From Bacillota bacterium (GTDB taxonomy: Bacteria > Bacillota > Clostridia > Oscillospirales > Oscillospiraceae), in the NCBI GenBank assembly GCA_021770445.1, contig JAETQY010000017.1, positions 1 through 64,000 on the forward strand: a stretch of DNA of 64,000 nt. The letters run 5' to 3'. The position numbers and the translations under genes are program-made. Of the stretch, positions 17,183-25,417 are shown piece after piece. Position 1 is the first letter of the stretch, and every line of letters begins with the position of its first letter. Below the pieces are notes generated by a model that had not been told where the DNA came from, did no database searches, and saw nothing but the letters and a program-made list of their open reading frames with translations.

Positions 17183-18220
17183 CTAATGGATATTACCACA
17201 TTTTTGCCGGGCTGTCAATGGGGGCAGATAGTGCTCGGTCTGGGTGATGCACCGGGGGTTGCGGCAGACGGGTGCGGTGCCGATCTCCACCGTCTCGGTG
17301 CGCTCCAGCCGGGGCTGGTTGGCCAAATCGGCCAGCAGGGACATCCGGGCGAACATGCCGTACCGGGCCTGCTGGAAATAGGTGGCCCGGGGGTCGTCGT
17401 CCACATCCACGGTGATCTCGTCCACCCGGGGCAGGGGGTGCATCACCAGCATCTTCTCCTTGGCCCGCTCCAGCTTCCGGCGGGTGAGGATGTACACCCC
17501 CTTGTTTCGCTCGTACTCCAGGGGGTCCACGAACCGCTCCCGCTGGATGCGGGTCATGTACAGCACGTCCAGTTGGGGGATGACCGCCTCCAGGCCGGTG
17601 ACCTCGGTGAAGGGCATCCCGTTCTCCTGCATAAAGGCGCGCACATACTCGGGCACGGCCAGCTCCCGGGGGGAGATGAGGAAGAACCGGATGTTCTCAA
17701 ATTTGGCCAGGGCCTTGATGAGGGAGTGGACGGTGCGGCCGTTTTTCAGGTCGCCGCACAGGCCCACGGACAGGTCGTCCACGTGCCCCAGCAGGCGGGT
17801 GATGGTGGTCAGGTCGGCGGTGGTCTGGGTGGGGTGCATGTGGCCGCCGTCGCCGGCGTTGACCACGGGTACATGGGAGTACAAGGAGGCGGCCTTAGCC
17901 GCCCCCTCCCAGGGGGTGCGCATGACGATCACGTCGGCGTAGCCGGAGACCATTTTGACGGTATCCTTTAAGGTCTCACCTTTGGCCACCGAGGAGGAAT
18001 TGGGGTCGGCAAAGCCAAAGACCGTCCCGCCCAGGCGGAGCATGGCGGTCTGGAAGGAGAAATTGGTGCGGGTGGAGGGCTCATAAAAGAGGGAGGCCAT
18101 CACTTTCCCTCGGCAGGCGTCGATATATTTGCTCGGGTCGTCCATGATTTTACTGGCCCGGGCGTAGAGCTCGTCCCACTCCTGTCGTGTCAGGTCCCCA
18201 AAGTCGATCAAATGCCGCAT
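17183..18220 (-). CDS. pyrB: Aspartate carbamoyltransferase with PyrI-like cysteine tail
   Basis: Pyrimidine biosynthesis: carbamoyl phosphate plus aspartate to carbamoyl aspartate. Carbamoyl-phosphate motif STRT at residues 49-52, HPTQ near 129-132, and MHPLPRVDEI near 275 are all present. At 345 aa it is about 35 residues longer than ordinary PyrB. The extra tail contains C319-RNPR-C324 followed by ITQTE, closely resembling the first half of the PyrI zinc domain, and a single further cysteine at 341. No separate pyrI gene is adjacent. Strong GGGGAAGATGGA site before the ATG. Confidence 0.95.
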   Translation of the reverse strand: MRHLIDFGDLTRQEWDELYARASKIMDDPSKYIDACRGKVMASLFYEPSTRTNFSFQTAMLRLGGTVFGFADPNSSSVAKGETLKDTVKMVSGYADVIVMRTPWEGAAKAASLYSHVPVVNAGDGGHMHPTQTTADLTTITRLLGHVDDLSVGLCGDLKNGRTVHSLIKALAKFENIRFFLISPRELAVPEYVRAFMQENGMPFTEVTGLEAVIPQLDVLYMTRIQRERFVDPLEYERNKGVYILTRRKLERAKEKMLVMHPLPRVDEITVDVDDDPRATYFQQARYGMFARMSLLADLANQPRLERTETVEIGTAPVCRNPRCITQTEHYLPPLTARQKCGNIH

Positions 18221-18249
18221 TCCATCTTCCCCTCTCTTTTTCTCTCGCT

Positions 18250-18278
18250 ATCCTACCATAAAGCGGCAGCTTGCGCAA
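18250..18278 (-). promoter_or_regulatory. pyrB promoter
   Basis: On the minus strand TTGCGC (18273-18278) and TAGGAT (18250-18255) with a 17-bp spacer. The leader is only about 25 nt, so no PyrR-type attenuator fits. Confidence 0.65.
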
Positions 18279-18341
18279 GCAAAGAAGTTACAATTTAGCA
18301 GGTGTTTTTCTGGAGAGGTTTTTGTTTTTTACATGATTCAC

Positions 18342-18365
18342 TCCAGTGCAACTAATTGCACTGGA
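18342..18365. promoter_or_regulatory. Perfect palindrome between pyrB and a small gene
   Basis: TCCAGTGCAA/TTGCACTGGA, 10 bp each with a 4-nt CTAA centre. It is 34 bp upstream of a TATAAT (18399-18404) that could serve the small gene at 18457. It has the form of a dimer operator; a weak terminator is the alternative. Confidence 0.5.
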
Positions 18366-18456
18366 CATTTTACATCTGTACAGTTTATATGTTTGACGTA
18401 TAATGGGAGCAAATAGCGGAATGCACAATTGAAATAGAGCAAAAGGTGGGAGTGCT

Positions 18457-18624
18457 ATGCCATTTCAAATTAGGCAGAACAAAAGAGAAACAGAGCGCAT
18501 TTATAAGTCGCTGTATTTGCCCAAAACACTTGTTTCACAAATCAACCGTATTGCCTGTGACAACAGCACGAGTTTTAATAACATAGTCATCAGTATGATT
18601 GAATCTTGTTTGAAAGAGGAATAG
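18457..18624 (+). CDS. Small protein, possible ribbon-helix-helix DNA-binding protein
   Basis: A 55-aa basic protein starting MPFQIRQNKRETERIYK and ending IESCLKEE. The pattern YLPKTLVSQINRIA followed by STSFNNIVISMIESC fits a short strand and two helices as in CopG/Arc-like proteins. GGTGGGAG precedes the ATG by 4-5 nt. Local AT content is higher than in neighbouring genes. The 18342 palindrome may be its operator (inference). It is easily missed because of its length. Confidence 0.55.
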   Translation: MPFQIRQNKRETERIYKSLYLPKTLVSQINRIACDNSTSFNNIVISMIESCLKEE

Positions 18625-18738
18625 AACTGACCCCCATTCCGCCCCAAAGAACTTTACGCTCCGTCTTGAATCCTGGCGGAGGCTATGCTACAATAGAACC
18701 ATCACCCGCCATGCGCGGACAGAAAGGAAGTCATTCCC

Positions 18739-19248
18739 ATGTTCAGGATGAAAAGCCGGCTGCTGGCCGGCGCGCTGTGTGTTATGCTGGCGGCTATGCT
18801 GATCGTGCCTGCCGCCGCCCACGGCTGTCACGGCGGACGGGGACACCACGGCGGATACAGGCAGAGTGTCCAGACCACGGTGACTGTCTGTCCCTATGAG
18901 GACTGCACTCAGACGGGCCGGCACACCCACGACGGCGTAACCTACTGCGGCTACGGCCACGGCAGCGGAGTGTGCGACGGCACCTGTCTGGCTCTGTGCC
19001 CCTACGAGGACTGCACTGAGGTGGGCCGCCACACCCACGACGGCGTGACCTACTGCGGCTACTGCCACGAGGCCGGCTACTGCGACGGGACCTGCCGGGC
19101 CCTGTGTCCCTACGAGGACTGCACTGAGGTGGGCCGCCACACCCACGATGGCGTGACCTACTGCGGCGCAAACCACGACTGCGGCTACTGCGACGGCACC
19201 TGCGCCGCCGTCGTCCCCCGTGGACACGGCTGCGGCCGCTGGGCCTGA
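18739..19248 (+). CDS. Secreted Cys/His-rich repeat protein
   Basis: A 169-aa exported protein. The signal peptide is about residues 1-27 (LLAGALCVMLAAMLIVPAAA); a His/Gly-rich stretch follows (HGCHGGRGHHGG). Three tandem units of about 36 aa then each contain CPYEDC, GRHTHDGVTYCG and YCDGTC or a close variant. Cysteine and histidine spacing is strictly kept, suggesting metal binding or disulfide-stabilised units outside the cell. No enzyme domain is visible. The last residues are GCGRWA. AGAAAGGAAG precedes the ATG. Confidence 0.8.
   Translation: MFRMKSRLLAGALCVMLAAMLIVPAAAHGCHGGRGHHGGYRQSVQTTVTVCPYEDCTQTGRHTHDGVTYCGYGHGSGVCDGTCLALCPYEDCTEVGRHTHDGVTYCGYCHEAGYCDGTCRALCPYEDCTEVGRHTHDGVTYCGANHDCGYCDGTCAAVVPRGHGCGRWA
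18890..19215 (+). repeat. Three tandem coding repeats
   Basis: Near-identical DNA units of about 105-110 bp begin near 18890, 18998 and 19106, encoding the CPYEDC...CDGTC module. Units two and three are the most alike. Confidence 0.75.
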
Positions 19249-19258
19249 TCTCAAGTAT

Positions 19259-19318
19259 AAAACCCCTCCGATCTCACACCCTAACGGGGAGAAAGGTTGG
19301 GGTTTTTTTGTTGTGGTT
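19259..19318 (+). terminator. Terminator-like element after the Cys/His-repeat gene
   Basis: AAACCCC (near 19259) pairs with GGGGTTT (near 19303-19309), followed by further Ts. The long loop makes this weaker than the other terminators here. Confidence 0.5.
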
Positions 19319-19826
19319 TTGGAGCTTTATGGTATATGGCTTTGCCGGCTTCCTGCTGGAGGTGGCCTTTGCCCACCTGACAGGGGGGCGGGCCGACCGG
19401 AAGGGACTGCTGGTGCTCCCCCTGTGCCCGGTGTACGGGGTAGGGGCCTGCCTCATTCTGGCCCTGCCCCAGTGGGTGGATGACCGCCCCTGGGCCCTGT
19501 TCCTGCTGGGCGCTCTGGCCGCCACAGCGGCGGAGTATCTGGCCGCCCTCTGGCATGAGAAGGCGCTGGGGGTGTCCTTCTGGAACTACGATGGCCTGCC
19601 CGGCAATCTGCACGGGCGGGTGTGTCTGCCCTTCTCCCTGGCCTGGGGTGTGTTGTCTCTGGGGCTGGTGTACCGGGTCCACCCGGTCGTGGCCCCCTGG
19701 CTGGCCCGGATTCCCGCCCCGGTGGGCTGGGCAGCGCTGGCCACCCTGCTGGCTGACGCCCTGTTCACCGCCGCCGCCCTCCGGGGCACCGGGGACACCG
19801 CCAGCCTGCGGTGGTATGAGCGGTAA
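19308..19826 (+). CDS. CmpB-type putative ABC transporter membrane protein
   Basis: A 172-aa integral membrane protein of the ABC_trans_CmpB type (FMVYGFAGFLLEVAFA, then RKGLLVLPLCPVYGVGA), with four to five hydrophobic segments. This family usually has a conserved glutamate in the first membrane helix, here E at about residue 18, and no attached ATPase. The start is uncertain: TTG at 19308 overlaps the T-run of the preceding terminator-like hairpin; ATG at 19329 would trim the N-terminus. Confidence 0.75.
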   Translation: MLWFWSFMVYGFAGFLLEVAFAHLTGGRADRKGLLVLPLCPVYGVGACLILALPQWVDDRPWALFLLGALAATAAEYLAALWHEKALGVSFWNYDGLPGNLHGRVCLPFSLAWGVLSLGLVYRVHPVVAPWLARIPAPVGWAALATLLADALFTAAALRGTGDTASLRWYER

Positions 19827-19831
19827 AAAAT

Positions 19832-19860
19832 GACCGCCGGCTTGACGCCGGCGGTCGTTT
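19832..19860. terminator. Bidirectional terminator between convergent genes
   Basis: A perfect 10-bp stem GACCGCCGGC/GCCGGCGGTC (19832-19841, 19847-19856) with GTTTT on the plus side and TTTTTT on the minus side. Confidence 0.85.
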
Positions 19861-19864
19861 TGGC

Positions 19865-20035
19865 TTACTCCTCGTAATCGTCGTACTCGTCGATGTGAGC
19901 GGAGCGCTGGAGCTTCTCCCTGGCGCCCCCCACCAACTCGGCCAGGCAGTCCCAGTAGGCGATGACGGCACACACAGCGGCGGCGGCGGCCAGGGACAGG
20001 GCCACGATCTTCAGGACAAAGCGGGCAACTTTCAT
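19865..20035 (-). CDS. Small single-pass membrane protein
   Basis: A 56-aa protein: MKVARFVLKIVALSLAAAAA starts a membrane helix (about residues 5-28), then YWDCLAELVGGAREKLQRS and an acidic end DEYDDYEE. A strong AGGAGGTACCACC site precedes the ATG and a terminator follows. The family is not recognised; an anchored cytoplasmic acidic tail is the visible feature. Confidence 0.65.
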   Translation of the reverse strand: MKVARFVLKIVALSLAAAAAVCAVIAYWDCLAELVGGAREKLQRSAHIDEYDDYEE

Positions 20036-20111
20036 GGTGGTACCTCCTATGAAAAACTGTTGTCCTCAGTTTACACGATGACGGGAGAAATTACAATCGT
20101 TTTTGGGAAAT

Positions 20112-20825
20112 TTAATTTATTTTTCTGTACCGCACACCCGCCTCCGGTGTGACGCCCCGCTGCTCCATCAGCTGCTCCACAGTGACAAAGCAGTAGCCCC
20201 GGGCCAGCAGAGTGTCTACGATCCGCAGGGCCGCCTGGGCGGAGCTGGGGAAGAGGTCGTGGAGCAGGATGATGTCCCCGTCGGAGGCGTGTTCCACCAC
20301 GGCGGCCACTACCCGATCGATGTCGTCGTCCTTCCAGTCCTCCGGGTCCACCGACCAGAGGATCACCGGGCCGCCGCACCAGCTTTCCGAGGTCTTGTCC
20401 AGAAGCCCGTAGGGAGGGCGGAGCCAGTAGTCCCCTTCGCCGGCCAGTTCGGTGATAAGGGCCCGGGTCCTGCCCACCTGGAGGTCGAAGTCCTGCCGGG
20501 ACAGCCCCTTCAGCTTCACGTGGTCATAGGTGTGGATGCCGATCTGGTGGCCCTGGTTGGCCATGCGGCGCACCAGGTCCTCGTTGCCCGGGATGCGGCT
20601 GCCCACTAGGAAGAAGGTGGCGGGCACCTCCCGCAGCTCTAGGCCGTCCAGCAGAGGGCCGGTGGTGGAGGAGCGGGGGCCGTCGTCGAAGGTGAGTGCC
20701 ACCAGAGGCGGGCCGTCCAGTGTTACTTGGGCCGGGGCGTCCGTCTGCCGGACCGGCTCCGGAGCCGGGAGCATCAGAACAAGTCCCAGTACACACAAAA
20801 AAACCCCGAATTTTCTCCACTTCAC
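20112..20825 (-). CDS. Exported polysaccharide deacetylase (NodB domain)
   Basis: Carbohydrate esterase family 4-type protein, 237 aa, probably deacetylating peptidoglycan or another GlcNAc polymer. A signal/anchor helix covers residues 5-21. The NodB motifs occur in order: ALTFDDGP (about 43-50), HTYDH (about 98-102), RPPYG (about 137), and ILLHDLF near 187. The putative ligands Asp47/Asp48 and His98/His102 are present. Monocistronic on the minus strand. Confidence 0.9.
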   Translation of the reverse strand: MKWRKFGVFLCVLGLVLMLPAPEPVRQTDAPAQVTLDGPPLVALTFDDGPRSSTTGPLLDGLELREVPATFFLVGSRIPGNEDLVRRMANQGHQIGIHTYDHVKLKGLSRQDFDLQVGRTRALITELAGEGDYWLRPPYGLLDKTSESWCGGPVILWSVDPEDWKDDDIDRVVAAVVEHASDGDIILLHDLFPSSAQAALRIVDTLLARGYCFVTVEQLMEQRGVTPEAGVRYRKIN

Positions 20826-20945
20826 CGCCGCCGCCTCCTGACATGTTTGCTGTCAGTATGTGCGGCAATGCGGAAATCTTCCCATGAAAAATTTGTTTTT
20901 AGCAGAGGCATAAAAATGCTCCCCCTTTCGGGGGAGCACAGAATT

Positions 20946-22271
20946 TTACAGCTTGGACAGCAGCTCCTTGCGCAGGTCCTCGTAGCCGGGCTTGCCCAGC
21001 AGGGCAAACATGTTCTTCTTATAGGCCTCTACGCCGGGCTGGTTGAAGGGGTTGACCTCCAGCAGGTGGCCGGACAGGCCGCAAACATACTCGAAGAAGT
21101 AGATCAGGTAGCCCACGCTCTGCTCGCTGATCTTGGGCATCTCGATGAGCACGTTGGGCACGCCGCCGTCCACATGGGCCAGGATGGTGCCCCGCATGGC
21201 CTGCTCGGCCACAAAGGCCAGGGGCTTGCCGGACAGGAAGTTCAGGCCGTCCACATTGGCGGGGTCATCGGGGATCTTATACTCACCCTCGGGGGCAAAG
21301 CTGACCACCGTCTCGAACATCAGGCGCTCGCCGTCCTGGATATACTGGCCCATGGAGTGCAGGTCGGCGGTGAACTCCACGCTGGCAGGGAACAGGCCCT
21401 TGCCGTCCTTGCCCTCGCTCTCGCCGTAGAGCTGCTTCCACCACTCAGCGAAGAAGCGGAACCGGGGCTCGTAGCCGGCCAGCACTTCGATGGCCTTGCC
21501 GGACTGGTACAGGCCGTGACGGGCGGCGGCATACTGCCAGGCGGGGTTGTCCAGACCGGGGGCGGACAGCTCCTCCATGGCCTGGCGGGCGCCGCCCATG
21601 AGGGCCTCGATATTCACGCCGGCTACAGCGATGGGCAGCAGGCCCACGGCGGTGAGGACGGAGAACCGGCCGCCCACGTCGTCGGGCACCACGAACTCCT
21701 CGTAGCCCTCGGCGTCAGCCAGGCCCTTCAGAGCGCCCCGGGCCTTGTCGGTGGTGGCGTAGATGCGCTCCTTGGCCCCCTCCTTGCCGTACTTCTTCTC
21801 CAGCAGGCCCTTGAAAATGCGGAAGGAGACCGCGGGCTCGGTGGTGGTGCCCGACTTGGAGATGACGTTCACCGAGAAGTCCCGATCGCCGATGAGCTCC
21901 AGCAGCTCCAGCAGAGCGTCGGTGGACAGGCCGTTGCCGGCGAAGAAGACGTCGGGGGTGTCCTTCTTCTTCAGGTTGTAGTTGTTGGACTTGATCACCT
22001 CGATGACGGCCCGGGCCCCCAGGTAGGAGCCGCCGATGCCGATCACCACCAGCACCTGAGACTGCTGCTGGATCTTCTTGGCTGCCGCCTGAATGCGGGC
22101 GAACTCCGCCTTGTCATAGTCCCGGGGCAGATACACCCAGCCGGTGAAGTCGCCGCCGGGGCCGGTGTGGGTGGACAGCATCTGGGCCGCCTTGGACAGA
22201 CGATCCTCCCGGGAGGTCACATAGTCCTCGGGGAGAAAGCCGCTGAGCTTGGAAAGATCAAGTTTTAACAT
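20946..22271 (-). CDS. pgi: Glucose-6-phosphate isomerase
   Basis: Interconverts glucose-6-phosphate and fructose-6-phosphate in glycolysis. 441 aa from [18 protein letters not shown]; the start at 22271 follows AAAGGAGGAATGTTCC, which rejects a longer frame. Signatures: [17 protein letters not shown] (about 75-91), [15 protein letters not shown] (about 135-149) and [18 protein letters not shown] near the C-terminus. Length and motifs match the Gram-positive PGI group. A TATAAT at 22315-22320 (minus) is the probable -10 box. Confidence 0.96.
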   Translation of the reverse strand: MLKLDLSKLSGFLPEDYVTSREDRLSKAAQMLSTHTGPGGDFTGWVYLPRDYDKAEFARIQAAAKKIQQQSQVLVVIGIGGSYLGARAVIEVIKSNNYNLKKKDTPDVFFAGNGLSTDALLELLELIGDRDFSVNVISKSGTTTEPAVSFRIFKGLLEKKYGKEGAKERIYATTDKARGALKGLADAEGYEEFVVPDDVGGRFSVLTAVGLLPIAVAGVNIEALMGGARQAMEELSAPGLDNPAWQYAAARHGLYQSGKAIEVLAGYEPRFRFFAEWWKQLYGESEGKDGKGLFPASVEFTADLHSMGQYIQDGERLMFETVVSFAPEGEYKIPDDPANVDGLNFLSGKPLAFVAEQAMRGTILAHVDGGVPNVLIEMPKISEQSVGYLIYFFEYVCGLSGHLLEVNPFNQPGVEAYKKNMFALLGKPGYEDLRKELLSKL

Positions 22272-22410
22272 GGAACATTCCTCCTTTGAAAGAATGGGAT
22301 CGCACCTGTTCTCTATTATAACACACTCCGCTCCGCTTTTCATCGAAAATTTTGAATTTCCTTCCGTAATGGATTTTTTCTGGATTTTATGAAAAAATCA
22401 GAATTTACTA

Positions 22411-22439
22411 TTGACAAACCACACTCTCGTCAGTATAAT
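22411..22439 (+). promoter_or_regulatory. Consensus promoter of tRNA-Val
   Basis: TTGACA (22411-22416), 17-bp spacer, TATAAT (22434-22439): a perfect consensus, 15 bp before the tRNA. Confidence 0.9.
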
Positions 22440-22453
22440 AACTTTTGCTGTTT

Positions 22454-22529
22454 GGACGATTAGCTCAGCTGGTAGAGCATCCGCTTGACGTGCGGGAGGT
22501 CACAGGTTCAAGTCCTGTATCGTCCACCA
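22454..22529 (+). tRNA. tRNA-Val(GAC), integration target
   Basis: Acceptor GGACGAT/ATCGTCC, D-arm TAGCTCAGCTGGTAGAGC, anticodon loop TTGACGT (GAC), T-arm CAGGTTCAAGTCCTG, encoded CCA. A strong terminator follows (AAAACCGCTCTTTT/AAAAGAGCGGTTTTT, about 22531-22566). Bases 22485-22509 recur exactly at 59185-59209. Confidence 0.97.
22485..22509 (+). repeat. Putative att site, left (inside tRNA-Val)
   Basis: 25 bp identical to 59185-59209, spanning the anticodon loop to the T-loop of tRNA-Val, the usual core position for tyrosine integrases. Confidence 0.75.
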
Positions 22530-22616
22530 TGAAAACCGCTCTTTTCGAGAGAAAAGAGCGGTTTTTCTTAACTTTTTCGGCGATTTTAGGTGAGACGCCT
22601 GCCCGTCTTTTTTCAC

Positions 22617-22640
22617 TGACCACACATTTGGCCACAGACA
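22617..22640 (+). repeat. TGACCACA-N6-GCCACAGACA motif, copy a
   Basis: One of four copies (others at 57282, 59050 and 60455) with constant 6-bp spacing. It sits about 90 bp inside the left island end, where an integrase arm-binding site would be expected. Confidence 0.6.
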
Positions 22641-22698
22641 GGGGAAAAAATCGCCCTCTGGGAAGTCTTGTCCCAAAGGAAAACGTAGTTACAACGTG

Positions 22699-22726
22699 TT
22701 GACATTTCTGGCTTTTGGATTATACT
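22699..22726 (+). promoter_or_regulatory. Promoter of the toxin-antitoxin operon
   Basis: TTGACA (22699-22704) and TATACT (22721-22726), 16-bp spacer. Confidence 0.8.
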
Positions 22727-22749
22727 ATTAGCTGAAAGGAGTTGATGAT

Positions 22750-23067
22750 ATGGAGCCTGTCAACGTGACTGCGGCACCCAAAACCGCGACATTTCAAATG
22801 CGGATCAATCCAGAGGTCAAACAGCGTGTTGAGGCAATTTATGCGCGACAGGGACTGACGTTTACCGATGCGGTGAATATATTTATTCAGCAATCTTTGA
22901 ATATGGAGGGGCTTCCGTTTCTGGCGTCACCTGAAAATGAGGCGTATATGAAAGCCAAAGCGATGCGCCGCTTGATGACCGAGGTACAGAAGGGATGGGA
23001 CTCTGCGGAAGAAAGCGGCTGGGTTTCTGAGGAGGATGCCCATCGGTTTCTCGAGGTAGAGGAATGA
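22750..23067 (+). CDS. RelB/DinJ-family antitoxin
   Basis: A 105-aa antitoxin. The N-terminal ribbon-helix-helix reads TATFQMRINPEVKQRVE and GLTFTDAVNIFIQQSL, matching RelB/DinJ; the acidic C-terminal half should wrap the toxin. AAAGGAG precedes the ATG by 8 nt. It overlaps the toxin gene by 4 nt. Such pairs commonly stabilise integrated elements; autoregulation at the upstream promoter is expected from the family. Confidence 0.88.
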   Translation: MEPVNVTAAPKTATFQMRINPEVKQRVEAIYARQGLTFTDAVNIFIQQSLNMEGLPFLASPENEAYMKAKAMRRLMTEVQKGWDSAEESGWVSEEDAHRFLEVEE

Positions 23068-23447
23068 AACTGCGTTATACGCCCGAGGCTATCTCTGATC
23101 TACAGGAAATCAAGCGCTATATCAAAAACACCCTGCATAATCCAACCGCCGCCCTGCGTATTTCAAAGGCGATTTTAGCCGCTTGTTCATCCTTAAAATC
23201 ATTTCCGAAAATGGGCATGAGTATTGAAAGCAAAACCGGGTTTGAGACAGATCTTCGTATGCTGATCTGCGAGAGCTGGGTTGCGGTATATCGTATTGAG
23301 GACGAATCCGGTATGATATCTGTTGCCCGTATCATGGACGCAAGGCAGGACTATATGCGTATTTTGTTCGGTGAAATAGACTTTGTGCCAACAATAGAAG
23401 AAAATGGGGATAAAGATCATCAGCCTGGACCTGTAATGACCAAGTGA
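23064..23447 (+). CDS. RelE/ParE-family toxin
   Basis: A 127-aa toxin: MKLRYTPEAISDLQEIKRYI start, AWVAVYRIE-type core (ESWVAVYRIEDESGMISV) and VARIMDARQDYMRILFG at the end of the fold, as in RelE/ParE proteins. It is about 25 aa longer than typical at the C-terminus. It overlaps the antitoxin by 4 nt. It may act as an mRNA interferase (RelE type) or a gyrase poison (ParE type); the sequence does not decide which. Confidence 0.85.
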   Translation: MKLRYTPEAISDLQEIKRYIKNTLHNPTAALRISKAILAACSSLKSFPKMGMSIESKTGFETDLRMLICESWVAVYRIEDESGMISVARIMDARQDYMRILFGEIDFVPTIEENGDKDHQPGPVMTK

Positions 23448-23465
23448 ATGAGCCATTCAGATAAC

Positions 23466-23498
23466 AAGAAGCCATTCGTTTTTACGGATGGCTTCTTT
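23466..23498 (+). terminator. Terminator of the toxin-antitoxin operon
   Basis: A 14-bp near-perfect stem (AAGAAGCCATTCGT / ACGGATGGCTTCTT) closing on TTTT, directly downstream of the toxin gene. Confidence 0.8.
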
Positions 23499-23593
23499 AA
23501 GGGCTAATTATAGAGTAAAGTCGCAGTTATTCCGTTTCAGGTTGTCTGCAATACGCTGGCATATAGAGGACGATTTTCCCCAAAATGATTTTA

Positions 23594-23896
23594 TCACGGG
23601 GTTCGATAAAGCAGCACCTCATCTTTCTCGATCATATCCAAAAAGTCTTGGTCGGAGGACTCGCTTGTCACTAAATCGACTGGACGCTCCAAGGCATCCT
23701 CCACAGACAGACGGAAACCGCAGATTTGGAACAGAGACCTTAGTTTGCCTTTTTCAATTTTCAAATCAATATCGCTGTCATCGGTAGCTGTGCCCTTGGA
23801 GTAAGAACCAAACAGGGAAACACTTTGAACCCCATGCTGCTGCGCAATCGGGGCAATTCTATTCCGCAATTCCTCAATTGTATATTGACCAGCCAT
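23594..23896 (-). CDS. MntA-like nucleotidyltransferase (antitoxin-type)
   Basis: A 100-aa minimal nucleotidyltransferase: GSYSKGTATDDSDIDLKI holds the catalytic GS...DxD signature (about residues 31-48). Members of this family act as adenylylating antitoxins next to a HEPN toxin. No HEPN gene is adjacent here, so it may be an orphan. The ATG at 23896 is preferred over an upstream GTG because AAAGGAGGCCC lies at suitable distance. Confidence 0.8.
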   Translation of the reverse strand: MAGQYTIEELRNRIAPIAQQHGVQSVSLFGSYSKGTATDDSDIDLKIEKGKLRSLFQICGFRLSVEDALERPVDLVTSESSDQDFLDMIEKDEVLLYRTP

Positions 23897-23985
23897 GACC
23901 ACGGGCCTCCTTTCTGTACTGTCATCTTAATTATATTATACCAGAACACTTCACCTATTACAACAAAAAAGGTGGGCTGATTGTT

Positions 23986-25404
23986 TCAGCCCGCCCTTTT
24001 CTGTGTGCGCAGGTCAGCAATTTCCGCCTTCATCTGCACAATCAGTTGAGCCAGCTTCTTCTCACATTCCTCTTCGGTTGGGGCGTAGATGTTCCGGGCC
24101 ATACGTTTCCCGTTGACTTTGGGTGAATATCGTCCCTCCCATAGATGGTCACTGATCTGCGTGACGCAGCCCGTCCCTGGTTTGCGGTATTTTCCTTTGA
24201 CGGCCTGAAAGGTAGTTCTGGCGTGCTTTTTCGAAGCTTCCGGTTCCGGCTGAGATTCCACCCTTGCAATGGCCCGGTCAATCTTCGCCGCTGCCGACTG
24301 CCGCATCTCGTCGGTGACGTGGGCGTAGACATTCAGCGTTGTGGCGCTGGAGACATGGCCAATGACAGCGGACAGGGTCTTGATGTCCATTCCATGTTCC
24401 AGGGCGTTGGTGGCAAATGTGTGCCTGAGGTCATGGAAACGGACGTGCTTACAGCCTGCCCGTTCCAGAACAATGGCCAGCTTTTTTCGGACCGCTGTGG
24501 GGTCCAAAGGGGAATCCTCTTTTTTAGGTGAAGGGAACATCCACCGGGAATTGATGTTCTGCCGATAGTTTTTCAGGATTTCCAGAACTGCTGTTGGGAG
24601 AATGACGGTCCGAGTGGAGGATTTGGTCTTGGGGTGGGTGACGGTCAGCGCTCCTTTCACCCTTTGCACCTGCCGCTCGATCCGCAACTGTCCCGTCTGA
24701 AAGTCCAGATCATCCCACTGGAGGGCCAGCAACTCCCCGCGCCGCAGCCCGGTAGACAGCTCCAGCACGAGCAACTCATAACAGTCATTCTCTTTCGCCT
24801 GGATCAGCAACCTCTGCATCTCTTCCTGGGTCAGCACCTGCATCTCCTTGGGATGGGTCGTGGGCACTTTGCAGGCGAGGGCGGGATTTTTCAAGATCAG
24901 CCCCTGGGCCACCGCCCTGTCCAGCGCCACCCGGCAGGTCACATGGCAGCTTTTCACCATGCGGTCCGAGAGACCGGGGCCGTATTCCTCTGTGCGCAGG
25001 AGCCGCCCGCCCTGTTTGAGCTGGATATAGAACTGCTGGAGGTCGCCGGGGGTGAGTTTAGCCAGCGGGATATGCCCCAGCTCCGGGATGATGTGCTGGT
25101 AGATGCGATTTTCATAGTCCGCCTGGGTCTTGGGTCGGATCGCCGGCTTGCACTCTGTTTGATACCAGCGGTCCATCCAAGCCCCGAAGGTCATATCCGC
25201 CTTGGGCCGTTCCGGTTCAGCACCCCTGATGCTGTCCCGAAGCGCCTTGAGCTTTGCCTCACACTCCCGTTTGGTCTTAGCCAGCACATTTTTTGTCTTA
25301 GGCAGACCCTTCTCATTGCGGCCAATGACATACCGGCCCTCCCAGCGGCCATCCTTCCTCTTATGGATGCTGCCGTTTCCTCGGCTGCTCTTTCGTTTTG
25401 CCAT
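23986..25404 (-). CDS. Tyrosine recombinase (integrase) with duplicated DNA-binding ends
   Basis: A 472-aa site-specific integrase. The N-terminal AP2-like arm-binding domain (KRKDGRWEGRYVIGRNEKG, about 15-55) is followed by a SAM-like core-binding domain (about 70-170) and a catalytic domain with R221/R222, HDLRHTF (H324, R327), H350 and nucleophile Y360. After residue 395 an extra domain, ISDHLWEGRYSPKVNGKR, resembles the N-terminal module, so arm-binding domains may sit at both ends. The start at 25404 follows GGGGGGTGAGC; upstream codons belong to the overlapping frame of the next integrase. Confidence 0.92.
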   Translation of the reverse strand: MAKRKSSRGNGSIHKRKDGRWEGRYVIGRNEKGLPKTKNVLAKTKRECEAKLKALRDSIRGAEPERPKADMTFGAWMDRWYQTECKPAIRPKTQADYENRIYQHIIPELGHIPLAKLTPGDLQQFYIQLKQGGRLLRTEEYGPGLSDRMVKSCHVTCRVALDRAVAQGLILKNPALACKVPTTHPKEMQVLTQEEMQRLLIQAKENDCYELLVLELSTGLRRGELLALQWDDLDFQTGQLRIERQVQRVKGALTVTHPKTKSSTRTVILPTAVLEILKNYRQNINSRWMFPSPKKEDSPLDPTAVRKKLAIVLERAGCKHVRFHDLRHTFATNALEHGMDIKTLSAVIGHVSSATTLNVYAHVTDEMRQSAAAKIDRAIARVESQPEPEASKKHARTTFQAVKGKYRKPGTGCVTQISDHLWEGRYSPKVNGKRMARNIYAPTEEECEKKLAQLIVQMKAEIADLRTQKRAG

Positions 25405-25417
25405 AAGCTCACCCCCC

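Noticed and set aside
18221-18456. PyrR-binding attenuator before pyrB
   Set aside because: The predicted transcript start leaves a leader of only about 25 nt, with no terminator/antiterminator.
18636-18670. Partial copy of the truB-upstream palindromic repeat (CCAAAGAACTTTACGCTCC)
   Set aside because: Only about 15 bases are similar and neither palindrome is present.
20727-22268. Long plus-strand open frame opposite the deacetylase and pgi
   Set aside because: Antisense to glucose-6-phosphate isomerase; no start signal or domain.
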